Part shown: piece by piece, positions 23,060 to 51,907 of the stretch
How positions within the stretch are numbered: position 1 is the first letter of the stretch
How the letters are laid out: each line of letters starts with the position of its first letter
Origin: Salminus brasiliensis
Lineage: Eukaryota; Chordata; Actinopteri; Characiformes; Bryconidae
Length of the DNA: 64,000 bases
NCBI RefSeq assembly: GCF_030463535.1
Contig: NC_132878.1
Location: 98,152,540 to 98,216,539 of the forward strand
Direction of reading: 5' to 3'
Position numbers and translations under genes: made by a program
The notes under the pieces: model-generated
What the model saw: the letters and a program-made list of their open reading frames with translations, nothing else
What the model was told of the DNA's origin: nothing
The model's database searches: none

Positions 23060-23660
23060 TTAAGTCTTATGAGGACTTTGCCTCCCAAACTGATTTGAAC
23101 GTGGTTTAAGGGGACTCACCTTTCCCTTTGCTTTAAAGAGACGGCGGAAAGATTAAAATTTTTTTTTAAATTAGAAAATGTTTTTCCCTGCAGAACACAG
23201 ATATCACCTTCATTTTTTTCTACACAAACTGAAACACTTGATATTCCAACCTGACAATATGCTTGCATATGGAGACATGCTGAAAATCTCCCGTCTACAG
23301 TAAGAATCTGGTTTTTGAGGACATACCCGTTTTAGCAGGACACTGAAACACCAATGCAGAAAAACTACAATTTCACAGTGTTGTAGGGACAGCAATGGTT
23401 TACTGGTACTTAAGTAACAAGAAACATACGCAAAACTGCAGGTGCTTGTATACAGTGATATTAGGACATATCATTGCTAAAGGTAAGCATAAAATAATCT
23501 TAGATTCCTAGATAATCCTACATTATTAAACAGAAGTAAAAATGTAAACATAAATAAAATTTCCCTAAACAATAATCTTTAAAACATGAATCACATGAAT
23601 CACCCTAAATAAGGAGTAAACAGAAAAACATGAATTGCATGTCCATAATCAAAAAAATAT
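23060..23660 (+). other. Non-coding AT-rich stretch
   Basis: No exon, known repeat or promoter was recognised. Confidence 0.5.
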
Positions 23661-23893
23661 TTAGCTAGACTGCATTTTCCTTTTATAGATCCCTTGATTT
23701 CTAACAAAATCTCTTATATTTTGTGCAGTTCGACCAGCAAGCACAGGATCTTCAGCCTCCTTGCACTGCTGACATTCTGCCATTGTGGCCAGAGTTCCCT
23801 TTGTTATGTGAGGCTTGAAATGCCTCATTACAGCCATCACCTCCTGTTTTGACCACAGTGTTCTGGTTCTCTTCCTGGGGTTTTTAGTGTCTG
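23661..23893 (-). CDS. Orphan 3' exon: Myb/SANT-like C-terminal domain
   Basis: A 233-bp minus-strand exon after acceptor ATATTTCAG (23894 on), open for 76 codons to a TAA at 23661-23663. The first two bases complete a codon from an upstream exon. It encodes a basic start (PRKRTR), LWSKQEVMAVMRHF, CQQCKEAEDPVLAGR and IRDFVRNQGIYKRK. A helical Trp-Ser/Glu-rich block, a CxxC pair and a C-terminal helix recall a module I know from the C-terminus of multi-copy, transposon-derived fish genes. No upstream exon was found in 23.9-24.9 kb. It may be a relic of a captured gene or of a DNA transposon. The open frame is direct; the family is a tentative recollection. Confidence 0.5.
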
Positions 23894-24229
23894 CTGAAAT
23901 ATGATCATTGAGACAAATTTGATTAATAAATAAAGTTCATAAAATTAATAAATACAGTACCTCCAACAGCACAATGCACTGCTGTATCTTCTTAAATTCA
24001 GGAAATTAATTATAATAAAGTTAATTAGTCAGCATCAGAAAGCTGTACATGCAATTCATAATACAATTACAGCAGACCATCATCAGAGATTTTTAGCTAT
24101 CCAATAAATGTGTTTATATCAACTTGGGTAATCAGATAATGGATTTGATGAATTTTATACAATACTAATCAAACATTTAGACCTCAGTGGTTTATTATTA
24201 TTTTGAGTTTTACCCGCATTGTAGATTAA
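23894..24229 (+). other. Non-coding AT-rich stretch
   Basis: Nothing recognised beyond the acceptor of the exon at 23893. Confidence 0.5.
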
Positions 24230-24762
24230 TACTAAAGTTATCCAAACTATAAAGAAAAACGTGGAATTGTGTTATACCAGAATATATTTCATATTTCATA
24301 TTTTTCAAAGTAGGCACCATCTTGGTATATTTTGGCATTTTCTCAGTCAGCTTTATGAGGTGGTCCCCTGGAATGGCTTTCAGTTGTGCCTGGTCAAGAG
24401 TTAATTACTTGAATTTCTTGCCCTCTTAATGTGTAACTTATAAGAACTACTCATATAAGTTAAGAAATTAAACTTAGTCAATCCAAAACATGTCAAGAAC
24501 TTTGAATGTATCCTCAAGGGCAGATCATCAAACGTTATGATGAAACTGGCTGTCCTCAGAACCGCCCCAGGAAAGGAAGTCAAGGACTTACCTCTGTTGA
24601 GGTATTTTGGTTTGTGTAACAGTAAATCCTTATGTGATCCTTCATAGTATGTATGACTTTTATTAATATTTGTATTTTTATTTTATTATTAGTATTAATG
24701 TAATAAACATAAATACATAAAATAAAAAACAATGAATGAGAAGATGTCCAAACTTTTGAGGG
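24230..24762. mobile_element. Tc1/mariner-type non-autonomous repeat
   Basis: Contains AAAGTAGGCACCATCTTGG and GGGCAGATCATCAAACG, phrases of a widespread fish Tc1-related repeat, and ends with GATGTCCAAACTTTTGAGGG. No transposase frame remains. Confidence 0.5.
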
Positions 24763-24864
24763 TTATTGCTCTGCAACCAGCCAATAAACTCCCAGAATAA
24801 GACATAACAGTACACATGCACTTAGAATTCTGATTACTAAGCAATACTCCAACTCTGTCAATTT

Positions 24865-24896
24865 TCTTACACACACAAACACTGACTCACACACAG

Positions 24897-24960
<64 letters not shown>

Positions 24961-24990
24961 ACACACACACACACACACTCACACACACAC
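24865..24990 (+). repeat. CT and CA microsatellites after the intact SPRY exon
   Basis: CT and CA tracts begin just after the stop codon of the gene (24995). Confidence 0.9.
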
Positions 24991-24994
24991 AGAG

Positions 24995-42014
<17,020 letters not shown>

Positions 42015-42023
42015 CTCGCATCA

Positions 42024-43195
42024 CTGCACACAAAGAATGAAGAGCATCAAGTTTCATTGAGAGTTCAGAAACAGAAAGTACTTAGAGCTTCTTGAATGGG
42101 AGTTGTAGGAGATTTTTTCTTTGGTAGGACTTTTCACCCCTTTGTAAATTTCCTCAGTTTGGGATAAATAAAGGAAACCAGTTCTGAAAGTGGTCAATCG
42201 GTTGACACCTTTGTATTTGTAAACTACCTGTATAATTTAACATAAATATTTTTGTTCTTTATTTCACTAAAGTTTAAACAATCTGAACAAAATAAAAGTG
42301 TTTCAGGGAGTGAGCTACTGCTCACTTTAATTATTTTGGGTACACATAACACAGAAAACTGTTGGAAAAAAACCCTAAAGAAAAAAAAGAAAGAGAAAGA
42401 AAGCATTCTTGATGGACAGTTTGTTACTGGACAACTACAACTTCTCTCATTAAGCAGAACAGAATGGAAAAGGGGAAAGTCGGTTGTACAAGGAACCAGT
42501 AAAAAATATAAATTCTTTTTTGACAAGACAGGAAGCATCTGAGCAGCAAAGAATACCTGTTGTATGCTGTGGAACAGCTAATCATGTTGATCTAAAATCT
42601 CTTCAAGTCAAAAACCTCACACAAACACCAGCTTGCTGTCAGTTGACAATGGACAATTGAACTATTAAATCCAGAGACAGAACTTGGTGTCTTCTTCCTC
42701 ATAATTTTTCATTCATTTATTTTATTTGTTTAGGCAGAAATACAGACAGTATCACAGCATATGTTTAAAAGCAGGTGTTATTTTTACCTTTACCTTCCTT
42801 TATCTTTCAGGACACTGTGTGTGATTTTAGTGAAACAGCCTCTTTCCATATTAGACACCAGGGTCTGTTCAGAGCTGTACTGAGTGTGTGATTGAATGAC
42901 ACTGGGTCACAGTGTCACTAAAACAGGTCTAAACATGATCTAAACCTCAGCACTCAGTGTGTAAGGCAACATTCCACAAACATCTGCCCTACAGTCTCTC
43001 TCTCTCTCTCTCTGAAACACACACACACACACACACACACATAGACTAAATTACACTTCAGGTTAAGCACACAGAAATCCCTCTACATAAAATTATAATC
43101 TTTCATTTTACCTGAACAAAAAGCTGACATTAGAGCACAGCTACAGACTACAAGAATTTGGGGGGAGATAGAGAGAGTGTGAGAGAGAGAGAGAC

Positions 43196-43243
<48 letters not shown>

Positions 43244-43250
43244 TGTGAGA

Positions 43251-43295
<45 letters not shown>

Positions 43296-43965
43296 TGTGA
43301 GAGAGAGAGAGAGAGAGATCAATCGCTCAACAGAAAGACTGTTCATATTCCTGTGCAGATATTATAACTAATGATCACATGATTTGTCTCCTTCAGTTTC
43401 AGAATTAAAGTGACAGGCAGGAACAGCAGTGATGAGATCAGTCACAGCAGGGCTACCTGTTTCTGAACTCAGTCTTCAGAAGAGTCTTCAGTTAGACCAG
43501 TTCAGCTCCGTCTTCATCAGGATATCCAGTCCTACAGCAGACTCATAGCAAACCAAACCGCAGTGTCTTCGTTTCAGTACTATAGTTTCTCCCAGTGTTC
43601 CAGTCTGAAATATTACACACCAGTACACACACTCCACTGGACACACACAGACTAAATAAGGAACTGGCTGCATCTTTGTTTTCTTCAGAAAACCAGTTGG
43701 AGCACATTTTACTCATATTAGAGCAAAGCCAAAAACACAAAAACGCCCAATGAGATTCGACTGCAATTTATACAGAAACAAAACCAGTCTATGAGGAACA
43801 CAGTGTAAAGTACAGTCTGACTTTTAGCTGACTGCTAGCTCTCAATTTTAGCAATGGCTTAGCAGAGCAGGTGATTGGTAAAGTTAAAATGTTGATATTA
43901 AGAAGCTTGTGGTTTTACCTTTTTGCTACATCAAACTAAACAGACCAGTTCAATATAAACAAGAT
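42024..43965 (+). other. Upstream region of the NLR gene, no coding
   Basis: CT/CA tracts lie at 42999-43040 and a GA tract at 43160-43320. The first non-coding exon and promoter of the gene should be here or beyond, but nothing can be pinned down. The Ser-Leu-rich frames are GA-tract artefacts. Confidence 0.5.
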
Positions 43966-43969
43966 GAGC

Positions 43970-44330
43970 GTATACAAATATTTACATTTACATTTAAGGC
44001 ATTTCTTCATTTCTTTCTTCTCCAGAGCAACTTACAAAAGTGCTTTGCTATTTACCCCCAAAAAATCCAGCTAGTTTGAATAGACTAATAATTTAAAGAT
44101 CCTCTAAGTTTAGACATTACTAAACACAAGTCAGTAAGGAGACCTCTCTGCTATTTGCCCAAGTATTCTTGGAAGAGGTGGGTCTTCAGTCTGCGTTTGA
44201 AGACAGTGAGTGACTATGCTGTTCGGACACCCAGGGGAAGTTCGTTCCACCACTTTGGTGCCAGGACAGAAAAAAGCCTGGATGCTAGAAAGATAAAAAG
44301 GCAACACCCCCCTAGCATTCCATTTTGGTT
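43970..44330 (+). repeat. Interspersed fish repeat
   Basis: ATTTACATTTAAGGCATTT...GCAACTTACAAAAGTGCT, then GTTCGTTCCACCACTTTGG, a phrase set familiar from abundant fish repeats. Its start is repeated at 63668-63790. Class not determined. Confidence 0.55.
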
Positions 44331-44869
44331 GTGGGAATTTTGCATTGAAATGTTTCCTCAAGACGATCTGTACAGGGTTTTGTTTTCAAGCTTCCCCATT
44401 TCCCCATTTACCTCAGCCTTATTTGCTCTGACTAAGATATTCAAAAATAATGATTAACTTTTAAATGGCTGTTTTTGCACACATTACTTACAAAGAACAA
44501 ATGTTCTGGAGTTATATATGCCACTTAGTTGCAGAATGAACACAGACTCTAAATGTGTGACATTTTACATTTCCATTTTCATGAAGATGCCCTTAAATAA
44601 CTAACTAATTAAAAAGTTAATTTGTTTAGCTTTAATGCTCCACTAAGCCAGCTGAGCCCCATGTGCACTGGTGTTACCTGGAGCTATGAGTCACTTTTGA
44701 GATGAAGTTATGGGTAAAAGAAAATCCAGAAGGCTCACCATTATTTTGCAGCACAGCAATGTATCTCTTGGGCTACCATACTGATACTGCACAATTCTGT
44801 ACTGATTGGCTACTCACCATTTCCACCTCAGAGGTGCTCGGAGGTCTGAGTACTGTAAACAAAATCTTA
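44331..44869 (+). other. Non-coding
   Basis: Nothing recognised. Confidence 0.5.
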
Positions 44870-45285
44870 ACTTACTAGGATGATCACAAGCAGACATAAG
44901 TAGATGTTCGGGCTACAACTCATGGAGTGACACAATCAGAAAAATGAAAGTCAGCTGAGTGAATGTCAGTGAAAGTGACTGTAATATAAAGACACCTGTC
45001 TAGAAGCTCAGGTCACTGGCTAATCAGTAGTTCTGGCTACCCAAATGCAACATGAAGATATAAGAACTCTCCACACTTATTAAAGAAGCTTATTGAAGAG
45101 TATAAGACAGGAGATGGATACAGAAAAATTGAGACAGGAGATGGACACAGAAAACTGTCCAAGTCATAGGAGTTCAGTTAAATCTATCATTAGAAATTGG
45201 AAAGAATATGGCACATGTGCAAATCTGCCTAGAGCAGACCGTCCTCACATGCTGAGTGACCATGCAAGATGCAAAAAAAGCCTCC
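44870..45285 (+). mobile_element. Tc1-like transposase HTH fragment
   Basis: The frame from 45093 has SVKSIIRNWKEYGTCANLPR and ADRPHMLSDHAR, the second helix-turn-helix and GRPR-like region of a Tc1 transposase. It contains a short internal tandem duplication (RQEMDTE twice). The catalytic core is missing. Confidence 0.6.
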
Positions 45286-45289
45286 AGAG

Positions 45290-45440
45290 AAGTACATTCC
45301 TGTTTTTGCTACATGCAATGAATTAGATCAGTTTTAGAATCCATCACTGCTTTCTATAAGCTACCATGTTTTTGTTGCTAAATAAAACATGTAGTGGGCT
45401 TTTGTTCTTGTTGGATGAGCTGTGTTTTTACCATGAGAAC
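45290..45440 (+). mobile_element. L1-Tx1 relic
   Basis: Matches 59850-59960 of copy C (TTTCTATAAGCTACCATG, GCTGTGTTTTT). Short and non-coding. Confidence 0.4.
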
Positions 45441-45554
45441 ACATTCCACAGATTGTGTTCAAAGAAGCTGCTACCAATAACACCACCACAGATCTCCAGG
45501 AGTACGCAGTACAGATAATTGTCTGTTCATATATCACCAAATGTATTGATAATG

Positions 45555-45720
45555 TAACTAAGCCCCTTGAGCAAGGCCCTTTACCCTCTCTGTTCCACAG
45601 GCACTGGAGTTGGCTGCTCACCACTCTGTGTGTGTGTGTGTGCTCACTGCCCCTAGTTCACTAGTGTGTGTGTGTGTGTGTTTACTACATCAGATGGATC
45701 AAATTCATAGGAAACATTTG
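45555..45720 (+). mobile_element. SINE fragment
   Basis: GAGCAAGGCCCTTTACCCTC and TG tracts match the SINE body at 51455-51737 in reverse. The tRNA head is missing. Confidence 0.6.
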
Positions 45721-46004
45721 GCTGTACGTAATACAGTGACAGATACCTTTACCATTGTTACTGATAATTAAATGGCTGTAAATTACTCTATTATTAGGCA
45801 CTAACTGCAGTAATTATTCAGTTGTCAGATTTTAACATTCAGTCTATTTACCTCGTAACCAACCTTCTAAGGAAAGCCCTAAAATGCTACAACCTTTTTA
45901 AAAGTGCATGCAAAATACACCCCCAAGGCTGGTTCATAAAACATTCAAATAACATTACTGTTTATCTCATCATGGCTGGAAGAAAGCATCTTGCTCTATT
46001 TTAT

Positions 46005-46440
46005 AAATGCTATATGGACAGAGCTATTGAAACACCTCCTCATTCACTGTTACTAAAATTTGGAATAATGTCTCCATTGTCCCGGAAATGCTTTCCACTA
46101 TTCTTTGGAGCATTGCTGTAGGATTCAATTGCATTCAAATGACAGGAGCAATCAGAATGTTGAATGATCACCACTCCACCTCATGCCCAACTCCCTAACT
46201 TATCCCAAAAGTACAGGATGAAACACCATCATTCCAGAGAACACAGTTCCACTGCTCCACAGTTAAATGCTGGGGGGCTTTATAGCCCTCTAGCCCATGC
46301 ATGACATTAGACATGGTGACAATAGGTTCATGTTTATCTACTCCAGAGGGTCCAATTCTTTTGGCAAAGCTTCTCTACAGGGAATAGACAAGCTCAGTTC
46401 ACTGACAGACACCAACGTTAAAATGGAGAAACGTCCTTAG
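46005..46440 (+). mobile_element. MITE-like DNA transposon
   Basis: TATATGGACAGAGCTATTG at one end, GGGGGGCTTTATAGCCCTC inside. Same family as 28480 and 60910. No coding. Confidence 0.6.
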
Positions 46441-47399
46441 AGCATAAAGAAGAATTTCTGAGATGAAACACTATAGAAAGACTAAGAGTTGTTAAATCAG
46501 AGTTAATTCAAAATTAAGAGATACTGTATATTTTCTGTACAGGTAGGGAGAATCACACTATCAACAGTGTAATGTCAGAACAACACCATTTGGTCAATTT
46601 AGCTTCTGCAGCACCCCTTTAGGTTCAACTCTGCAGTACTGTCATCAAATGCCCCCACCTCAGATGACAATGAGTGTCTTGTACTAATGAAATGCATCTA
46701 CTGAAATGCATCATGAAATCTAAGAATAAGCAATACTGAAGGTTAGCTGTGCTAACAAAAGTGAATAGTCACTTCCCCATGAGTGGTGCAGAGAAACCAA
46801 CTTGGTTCTTTTGGTAGTACTTGTCTGTGCTCCACTTACTACTCTACTATTACATTTTTAATGCATATCTGTGAACTTCCTTTTTCATTTTTTACCCATG
46901 CAAAATACACCTCTGCAGGTAGTTCATAAAAAAAATCACGTTTTAAATACACTATATGGACAAAAGTTTTGGAAACAATGCTTATTCGTCTTTCTTCTGA
47001 CTTTTGGGATGATAAAAAAAGTTTTCATGCTTGGAATAAGTGTTTCTACTGTCCATGTGCCATATGAGGTTCCTGATAAACACATCTCTCCTGTCAGTGA
47101 CATTTCATTAACAAGATGAGCATGACTGCACTTCAGTGACTTAAAATGCCTCAAAGTAAAATGCATTTTTTCCACTACATATGTACAAGGACATCCAGAC
47201 AGTGCTACAATAAGGTCCATTCATCATTAACACAGGTGCTCAGTTACCCATACGCAACATGTATGTTTATTGTTTATTTGGATCTATTTGAAAGCAGCTA
47301 TTCTTCCTGGGGACTGACTTACTTAACATACCAAACAAATAATCATACATTATAACTATTCATCCAACAAATATAAAAAATAAAATAAAATAACATAAG
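46441..47399 (+). other. Non-coding with a MITE end at 46950-47060
   Basis: 46953 reads CTATATGGACAAAAGTTTTGG, a terminal repeat of the same MITE family; the rest is truncated. No gene recognised. Confidence 0.5.
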
Positions 47400-50300
47400 A
47401 TTGAAAGGGGTAACTCTAGGGCAAGGTCTCCTGCTGCCACCAGGGGGAGGCCCCGAATCACGCCAGCTAGTAATTAAGCCTGATTTACAACACCTGGGCA
47501 GAAGGCTATATACGCACTCAGATCCAGTTGCCCCAGTGCTGAATCTTTGACTCTGGTTGAGTGTGGGTGTCAGCCATATTCCCAAGCCGAAGGCGGAGTG
47601 GGTCTCACTGTGTGTTTCTCCTGTGTTTGTTTCCCTCTGTTTGAACCCCAGGTTTCCCCTCAAGTTCCCTGTGTCTGTGTGTGTGTGTGTGGGTGTGTGT
47701 GGGTGTGTGTGCGTGTTAGCACACATACACTCGTTAAACAGAGGAAGGCAGGATTGTCTGCCTTCCCTGTAACTCCTCAGTTCTCTTGTTTCTTTTGGGA
47801 GATCCTTTTGCCTTTAGTTTTCATTTTCCTCCTTTGAGGTAGCCAGGGTTTCTTCCCTGGCATCCTTTGTTTGTTTCCCCACCTTTTTCCCCCACATTGC
47901 TTTGTTTGTAGGTGAGCACCACATTACAGAAAGATCCAGCCAAAAAATGGACTCAGCAGAGCCATTTGATCTAGAGCAGGCAAGAATCACTCTAGCTAGT
48001 CAGGGGGTGACTGTAAGGAGGCCCTGCAGCAGATTCTTTCTCAGCTGCAGGGTCTGACAACTCTAGTAAGACAGCTCACTAGCCAGGAAACTCCTGAATC
48101 TCCCCAGTGGGAGGCTGCGACTGCCCAAGCAGCCATGGTGCCTCAAGCTGAGCCCTCTCTACCAGCCCCAGAGCGCTACGCTGGTGAACCAGGAGGCTGT
48201 AGATGGTTCCTTCTTCAGTGTTCACTGGTATTCAAACAGCAACCATCCCGCTTTCCATCTGAGCGTGCTAAGGTGGCGAACATCATCTCTCTCCTCACCG
48301 GTAGGGCATTAGCCTGGGCCACCCCGGTGTGGGAAGACCTCCTCCACGTATGTGCCTCTGCGGCCTGGTTTGTGGCTGCGCTGTTGCAAACCTTTAATCT
48401 TCCAGTCAGTGGAGAAGAGGAGGGGTCCCACCTCCTGCACCTGCGTCAGGGAAAAGGTTGGTGGCTGACTATGCCATCGAATTCCGCACGCTATCGGCGG
48501 AAAGTGGATGGAATGCCAGTGCTCTCATTTCAGCCTTCCACCGTGGTCTCAGTGAGGAGCTCAAAGATGAGCTGGCCTACCGTGACCCTCCCACCTCCCT
48601 CGATCGACTCATTGAGTTGGCCCAACGGGTTGATAACCTCCTTGAGGAGTGGCGTGCCAGAGCCTCTCGAGCTCCTTGTGCTCCACCCACTGTCTCAGGC
48701 TTATTTTGGGGGTTAGAGGAACCCCCCAGCAGTAGGGACCAACCCATGCAACTGGGACACACTCGCCTGCCGCAGCAGGAGTGTAAGGCCCACATGAGCA
48801 AAGGCAGAAGCCTCTACTGCTTGTCCTAAGCTCTCGGGGAAATGCCAACAGCAATCAGAGGAGGGGAGACCACTGACAAACCTGTCGCTTCTCCCTCGGG
48901 CCCAGGGAGTGTTTCTCAATGCCACGCTAGCGTAGGGGTTGTTTGAGATCTGCCTGCCTGCTTTTTTGGACTCGGGAGCAGCAGGAAACTTTCTGGATGC
49001 CGGCCTCGCCAGAAAGCTGGCCCTGCCGCTAGTCCCCTTAGGGAACCCATTCCCATAGCAGCTATAGACAGTCGGTCACTAGATCCCGGAGTGGTGCCCC
49101 ACCAAACCCACCCTCTCACGCTGGTCTCAAGTTGCTCCTGGGGAACCACCTGTTCTTTAAACTGAAGAAATCACAGTTCCATGCGTGGACATCTCCTTTT
49201 TGGGCTTTGTCATGTCCCACACCACCTTGCGCATGTGACCCGGCCAAGATCAAGGCCATGGACAATTGGCCCAGGCCAACCTCTGTACACCTAGTCCAGC
49301 GCTTCCTGGGTTTTGCCAACTTCTTCCGACGGTTCGTTAGGAATTTTGGCTCCATGGCAGCCCCTTTAAACGCTTTAACGAGGAAGACCTCAGGAAAGTT
49401 TGTCTGGTCTACGGAAGCCCAGGAAGCGTTCAACACCCTAAGGTGCCTGTTGACTACGGCCCCAGTTCTCCAGTTGCCTGACCCAGAATTTCTGTTCATC
49501 GTAGAGGTGGACGCCTCTAAGGTAGGTGTGGGGGCAGTCCTCTCCCAGCAGTCTGGCACTGGCCACCCCTGTGCCTACTTTTCTCATTGCCTCATTCCTG
49601 CTGAACGGAATTATGATGTGGGTAACCGCGAATTACTGGCGGTCAAGCTCGCACTAGAGGAGTGGAGACACTGGCTTGAGGGAGCAAAACATCCCTTTCT
49701 GATCTGGATAAACCACAAGAATTTGTCATAATTCACGCCAAGCCAGGTAGGTATTGTTCTTCACTCGGTTCTATTTCGCACTATCGTTCCAACCAGGCTC
49801 GAAGAACATCAAGCCAGATGCTCTCTTTCATGCTTCAGTGGGCAGCACACCCAGGGACTAAACACACGTTTGAGCTTCTGCGATGGCGATTCTGGTGGCC
49901 CCGCATGGAAGGAGATGTGCATGCTCATGTAGCTTCCTGTTTGGTGTGCTCTCAATGTAAAGACCCCAGAACCAGGCCCAATGGTCTGCTGCTCCCACTG
50001 GCTGTTCCCACATGTTCTTGGTCCCACTTGTCCCTTGACATTATCACGGGATTGCCATGGTTACATGGCAACACTGTGATTCTAGTCATTGTGGACAGGT
50101 TCTCCAAGGCTGGCTGCTTTGTGGCTCTCCCAAAGCTGCCGTCAGCTGGGTTCACGGACTCCCCTCTGACATTGTGTCAGATTGTGGGCCCCAATTCACC
50201 AGCCTGTTCTGGGGTGCATTTTGCTGACTGTTGGGGGCAGAGGCCAGCCTAACATCTGGCTTCCACCCCCATTCTAATAGCCACTGTCTGGCCTCCTCCT

Positions 50301-50760
50301 CACCGTCTACCTGGTCGGACCAATTGATTTGGGCGGAATACGCACATAACACCCTCTGGCACTCATTTCTGGGAATGTCACCCTTTGAGTGCCAGTACGG
50401 GTACGCTCCACCCATGTTCCCAGGACAGGAGACAGGAATGGGGGTCCGATCGGCTGAGCAAATGGTCAGGCACTGTCGGAGAACCTGGCAGAAAGCCTGC
50501 AGGTCCCTCCTGTCTGAAGTAGCTGCTCAGAAGCACTATGCGGACAGCACTATGCGACAGCTTTGACCTATCGTCTTGGGCAACAGGTTTGGCTAAGGAT
50601 GTGCCTAGCGTGGTGCTCCCCGCAAGTTGGCACCTCGTTATATCGGACCATTCAAGATCCTTCACAGGGTCAATCCTGTTGCCTACCGCCTTGCCCTTCC
50701 CCCTTTATTGCATGTTAACCCCACCTTCCACGTGTCCCACATCAAGCCCGTCTTGTGTTT
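47400..50760 (+). mobile_element. Gypsy retrotransposon with RT core deleted
   Basis: 47400-47930 is probably the 5' LTR and leader. Gag starts at ATG 47947 (DSAEPFDLEQARITL) and continues in broken frames to 48829 (AKVANIISLLTGRALAW, LIELAQRVDNLLEEW). 48945-49080 holds protease LDSGAAGNFLDAG. The sequence then jumps to the RT thumb (FFKLKKSQFH), so the YVDD-type core is gone. 49280-49731 is the connection and RNase H (FRRFVRNFG, VDASKVGVGAVLSQQ, RNYDVGNRELLAVKL). 49818-50566 is the integrase (zinc Cys pair CLVCSQC, IITGLPWLHGNTVILVIVD, AEYAHNTLWHS). No 3' LTR was seen. Non-autonomous. Confidence 0.85.
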
Positions 50761-50764
50761 AGTG

Positions 50765-51370
50765 GGTCCCGCTAACAAAAGAAACAAACGTACATGATCA
50801 CGTACAAGACCAGACAAACGAAGGCTGAAACAAAGGGGTACTTATACATAGGGACAAATGAGGAATACCTGGAACTAACAAGGCTAATAAGGGGGGTATG
50901 TCTAGGGAGGAGGCACATGGGAACAGGAGGGGCTAGAGAGGGGCTAGAAAGAAACAAACAGAAAACAGTGGGATGCAGGCAGGGATGACAGTACAAGTGC
51001 AGGCAAGACAGAAGCCCCCCCTAAATGCACAACTCCCAGGGCGCATAAATCCAAACTCCCCAGAAGCTGGCAAAAAGGGATGGCCAGAAACAAAGAGGGG
51101 AACAGACAGGCAATTGAACAGGGACATGAAAAGGGAACTGAACTGGGGGCTACACAAGAGAAGAAATAGGAGACTGGACACAGGACTGGACCAGAAAGAT
51201 GATGGGAGAATGAACATTAAGCATGGACGAAGACTGGACAGGAGGCTGGTCACTGGGCAAAAAGAGAGACTGAACACGAGACTGTACGCAGGACTGTGCA
51301 CAAGACTGGACAAAAGACTGGGCATTGTGCACAAACGAAGACTGGACATTAGACCTGACTGAACACCTGC
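50765..51370 (+). repeat. Unclassified repeat with GACTGGACA minisatellite
   Basis: 51130-51360 is built of degenerate units around GACTGGACA and AGACTGG, giving artificial open frames on both strands. 50765-50990 resembles LTR-like material but has no coding. Confidence 0.55.
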
Positions 51371-51454
51371 TGAGGTTTTCTGAATTTTGGGAACTACTAA
51401 GAGGCAGCACCCTGAGATCTAAATAATCTTAATGGTTCATAATCAGTAAAAAGG

Positions 51455-51737
51455 TGCACGTATTCGTCACTGTACAGTGTGGACTGTACAGTGAAATGTG
51501 TCCTCCGCATTTAACCCATCTGGTAGTGAACACACTCACACACACACACGTGTTAGGGGCAGTGAGTACACACACACACCCAGAGCGGTGGGCAGCCAAC
51601 TCCAGCGCCCGGGGAGCAGAGAGGGTAAAGGGCCTTGCTCAAGGGCCCAACAGTGGCAGCTTGCCGAGCCCGGGAATCGAACCCACAACCCTGTTATCGA
51701 TATCCCGGCGCTCTAACCGCTGAGCCACCACTGCCCA
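51455..51737 (-). mobile_element. tRNA-derived SINE, full head
   Basis: The minus strand begins GGGCAGTGGTGGCTCAGCGG (box A TGGCTCAGCGGTTAGAGC at 51727-51710), then box B GGTTCGATTCCCG (51684-51672), and the body GGGCCCTTGAGCAAGGCCC with TG tracts, ending in a 3' part GCGGAGGACACATTTCACTG. The internal RNA polymerase III promoter boxes are well preserved. It is the only copy in the window with a complete head, and it directly follows a U1 sequence on the same strand, with 6-8 bp between. Confidence 0.8.
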
Positions 51738-51743
51738 TAATAT

Positions 51744-51907
51744 CAGGGGAGAGCGCGAACGCAGTCCCCCACTACCAGAAATTATGCAGTCGAGATTCCC
51801 ACATTTGGGGAATTCGCAGGGGTCAGCACAACTGGAGTGCAATGGTTGAGCCTCACCCTGGGTGAACCACCTTCTTGATCATGGTATCTCCCCTGCCAGG
51901 TAAGTAT
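51744..51907 (-). ncRNA. U1 snRNA, full-length 164-nt copy (probable retropseudogene)
   Basis: Read on the minus strand it starts ATACTTACCTGGCAGGGGAG, the U1 5' end that pairs with 5' splice sites, and ends GCGCTCTCCCCTG, exactly 164 nt as in vertebrate U1. Stem-loop II keeps the U1A-binding loop ATTGCACTCC; stem-loop IV keeps GGGGGACTGCGTTCGCGC. Differences from the usual sequence: GATCAAGAAGG in the U1-70K loop (usually GATCACGAAGG) and AATTTCTGG at the Sm site (usually AATTTGTGG). Upstream there is L2 LINE sequence rather than a snRNA promoter (no PSE seen), and downstream a SINE. Function is therefore unlikely; identity as U1 is secure. Confidence 0.85.

Noticed and set aside
22497-23109. 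188-codon Cys/Val-rich frame
   Set aside because: Mostly TG microsatellite; only the HERPUD2 exon inside it is real, and in part of the frame only.
43083-43346. Ser/Leu repeat frame
   Set aside because: GA microsatellite translation.
50933-51410. Long frames on both strands
   Set aside because: Arise from the GACTGGACA minisatellite.
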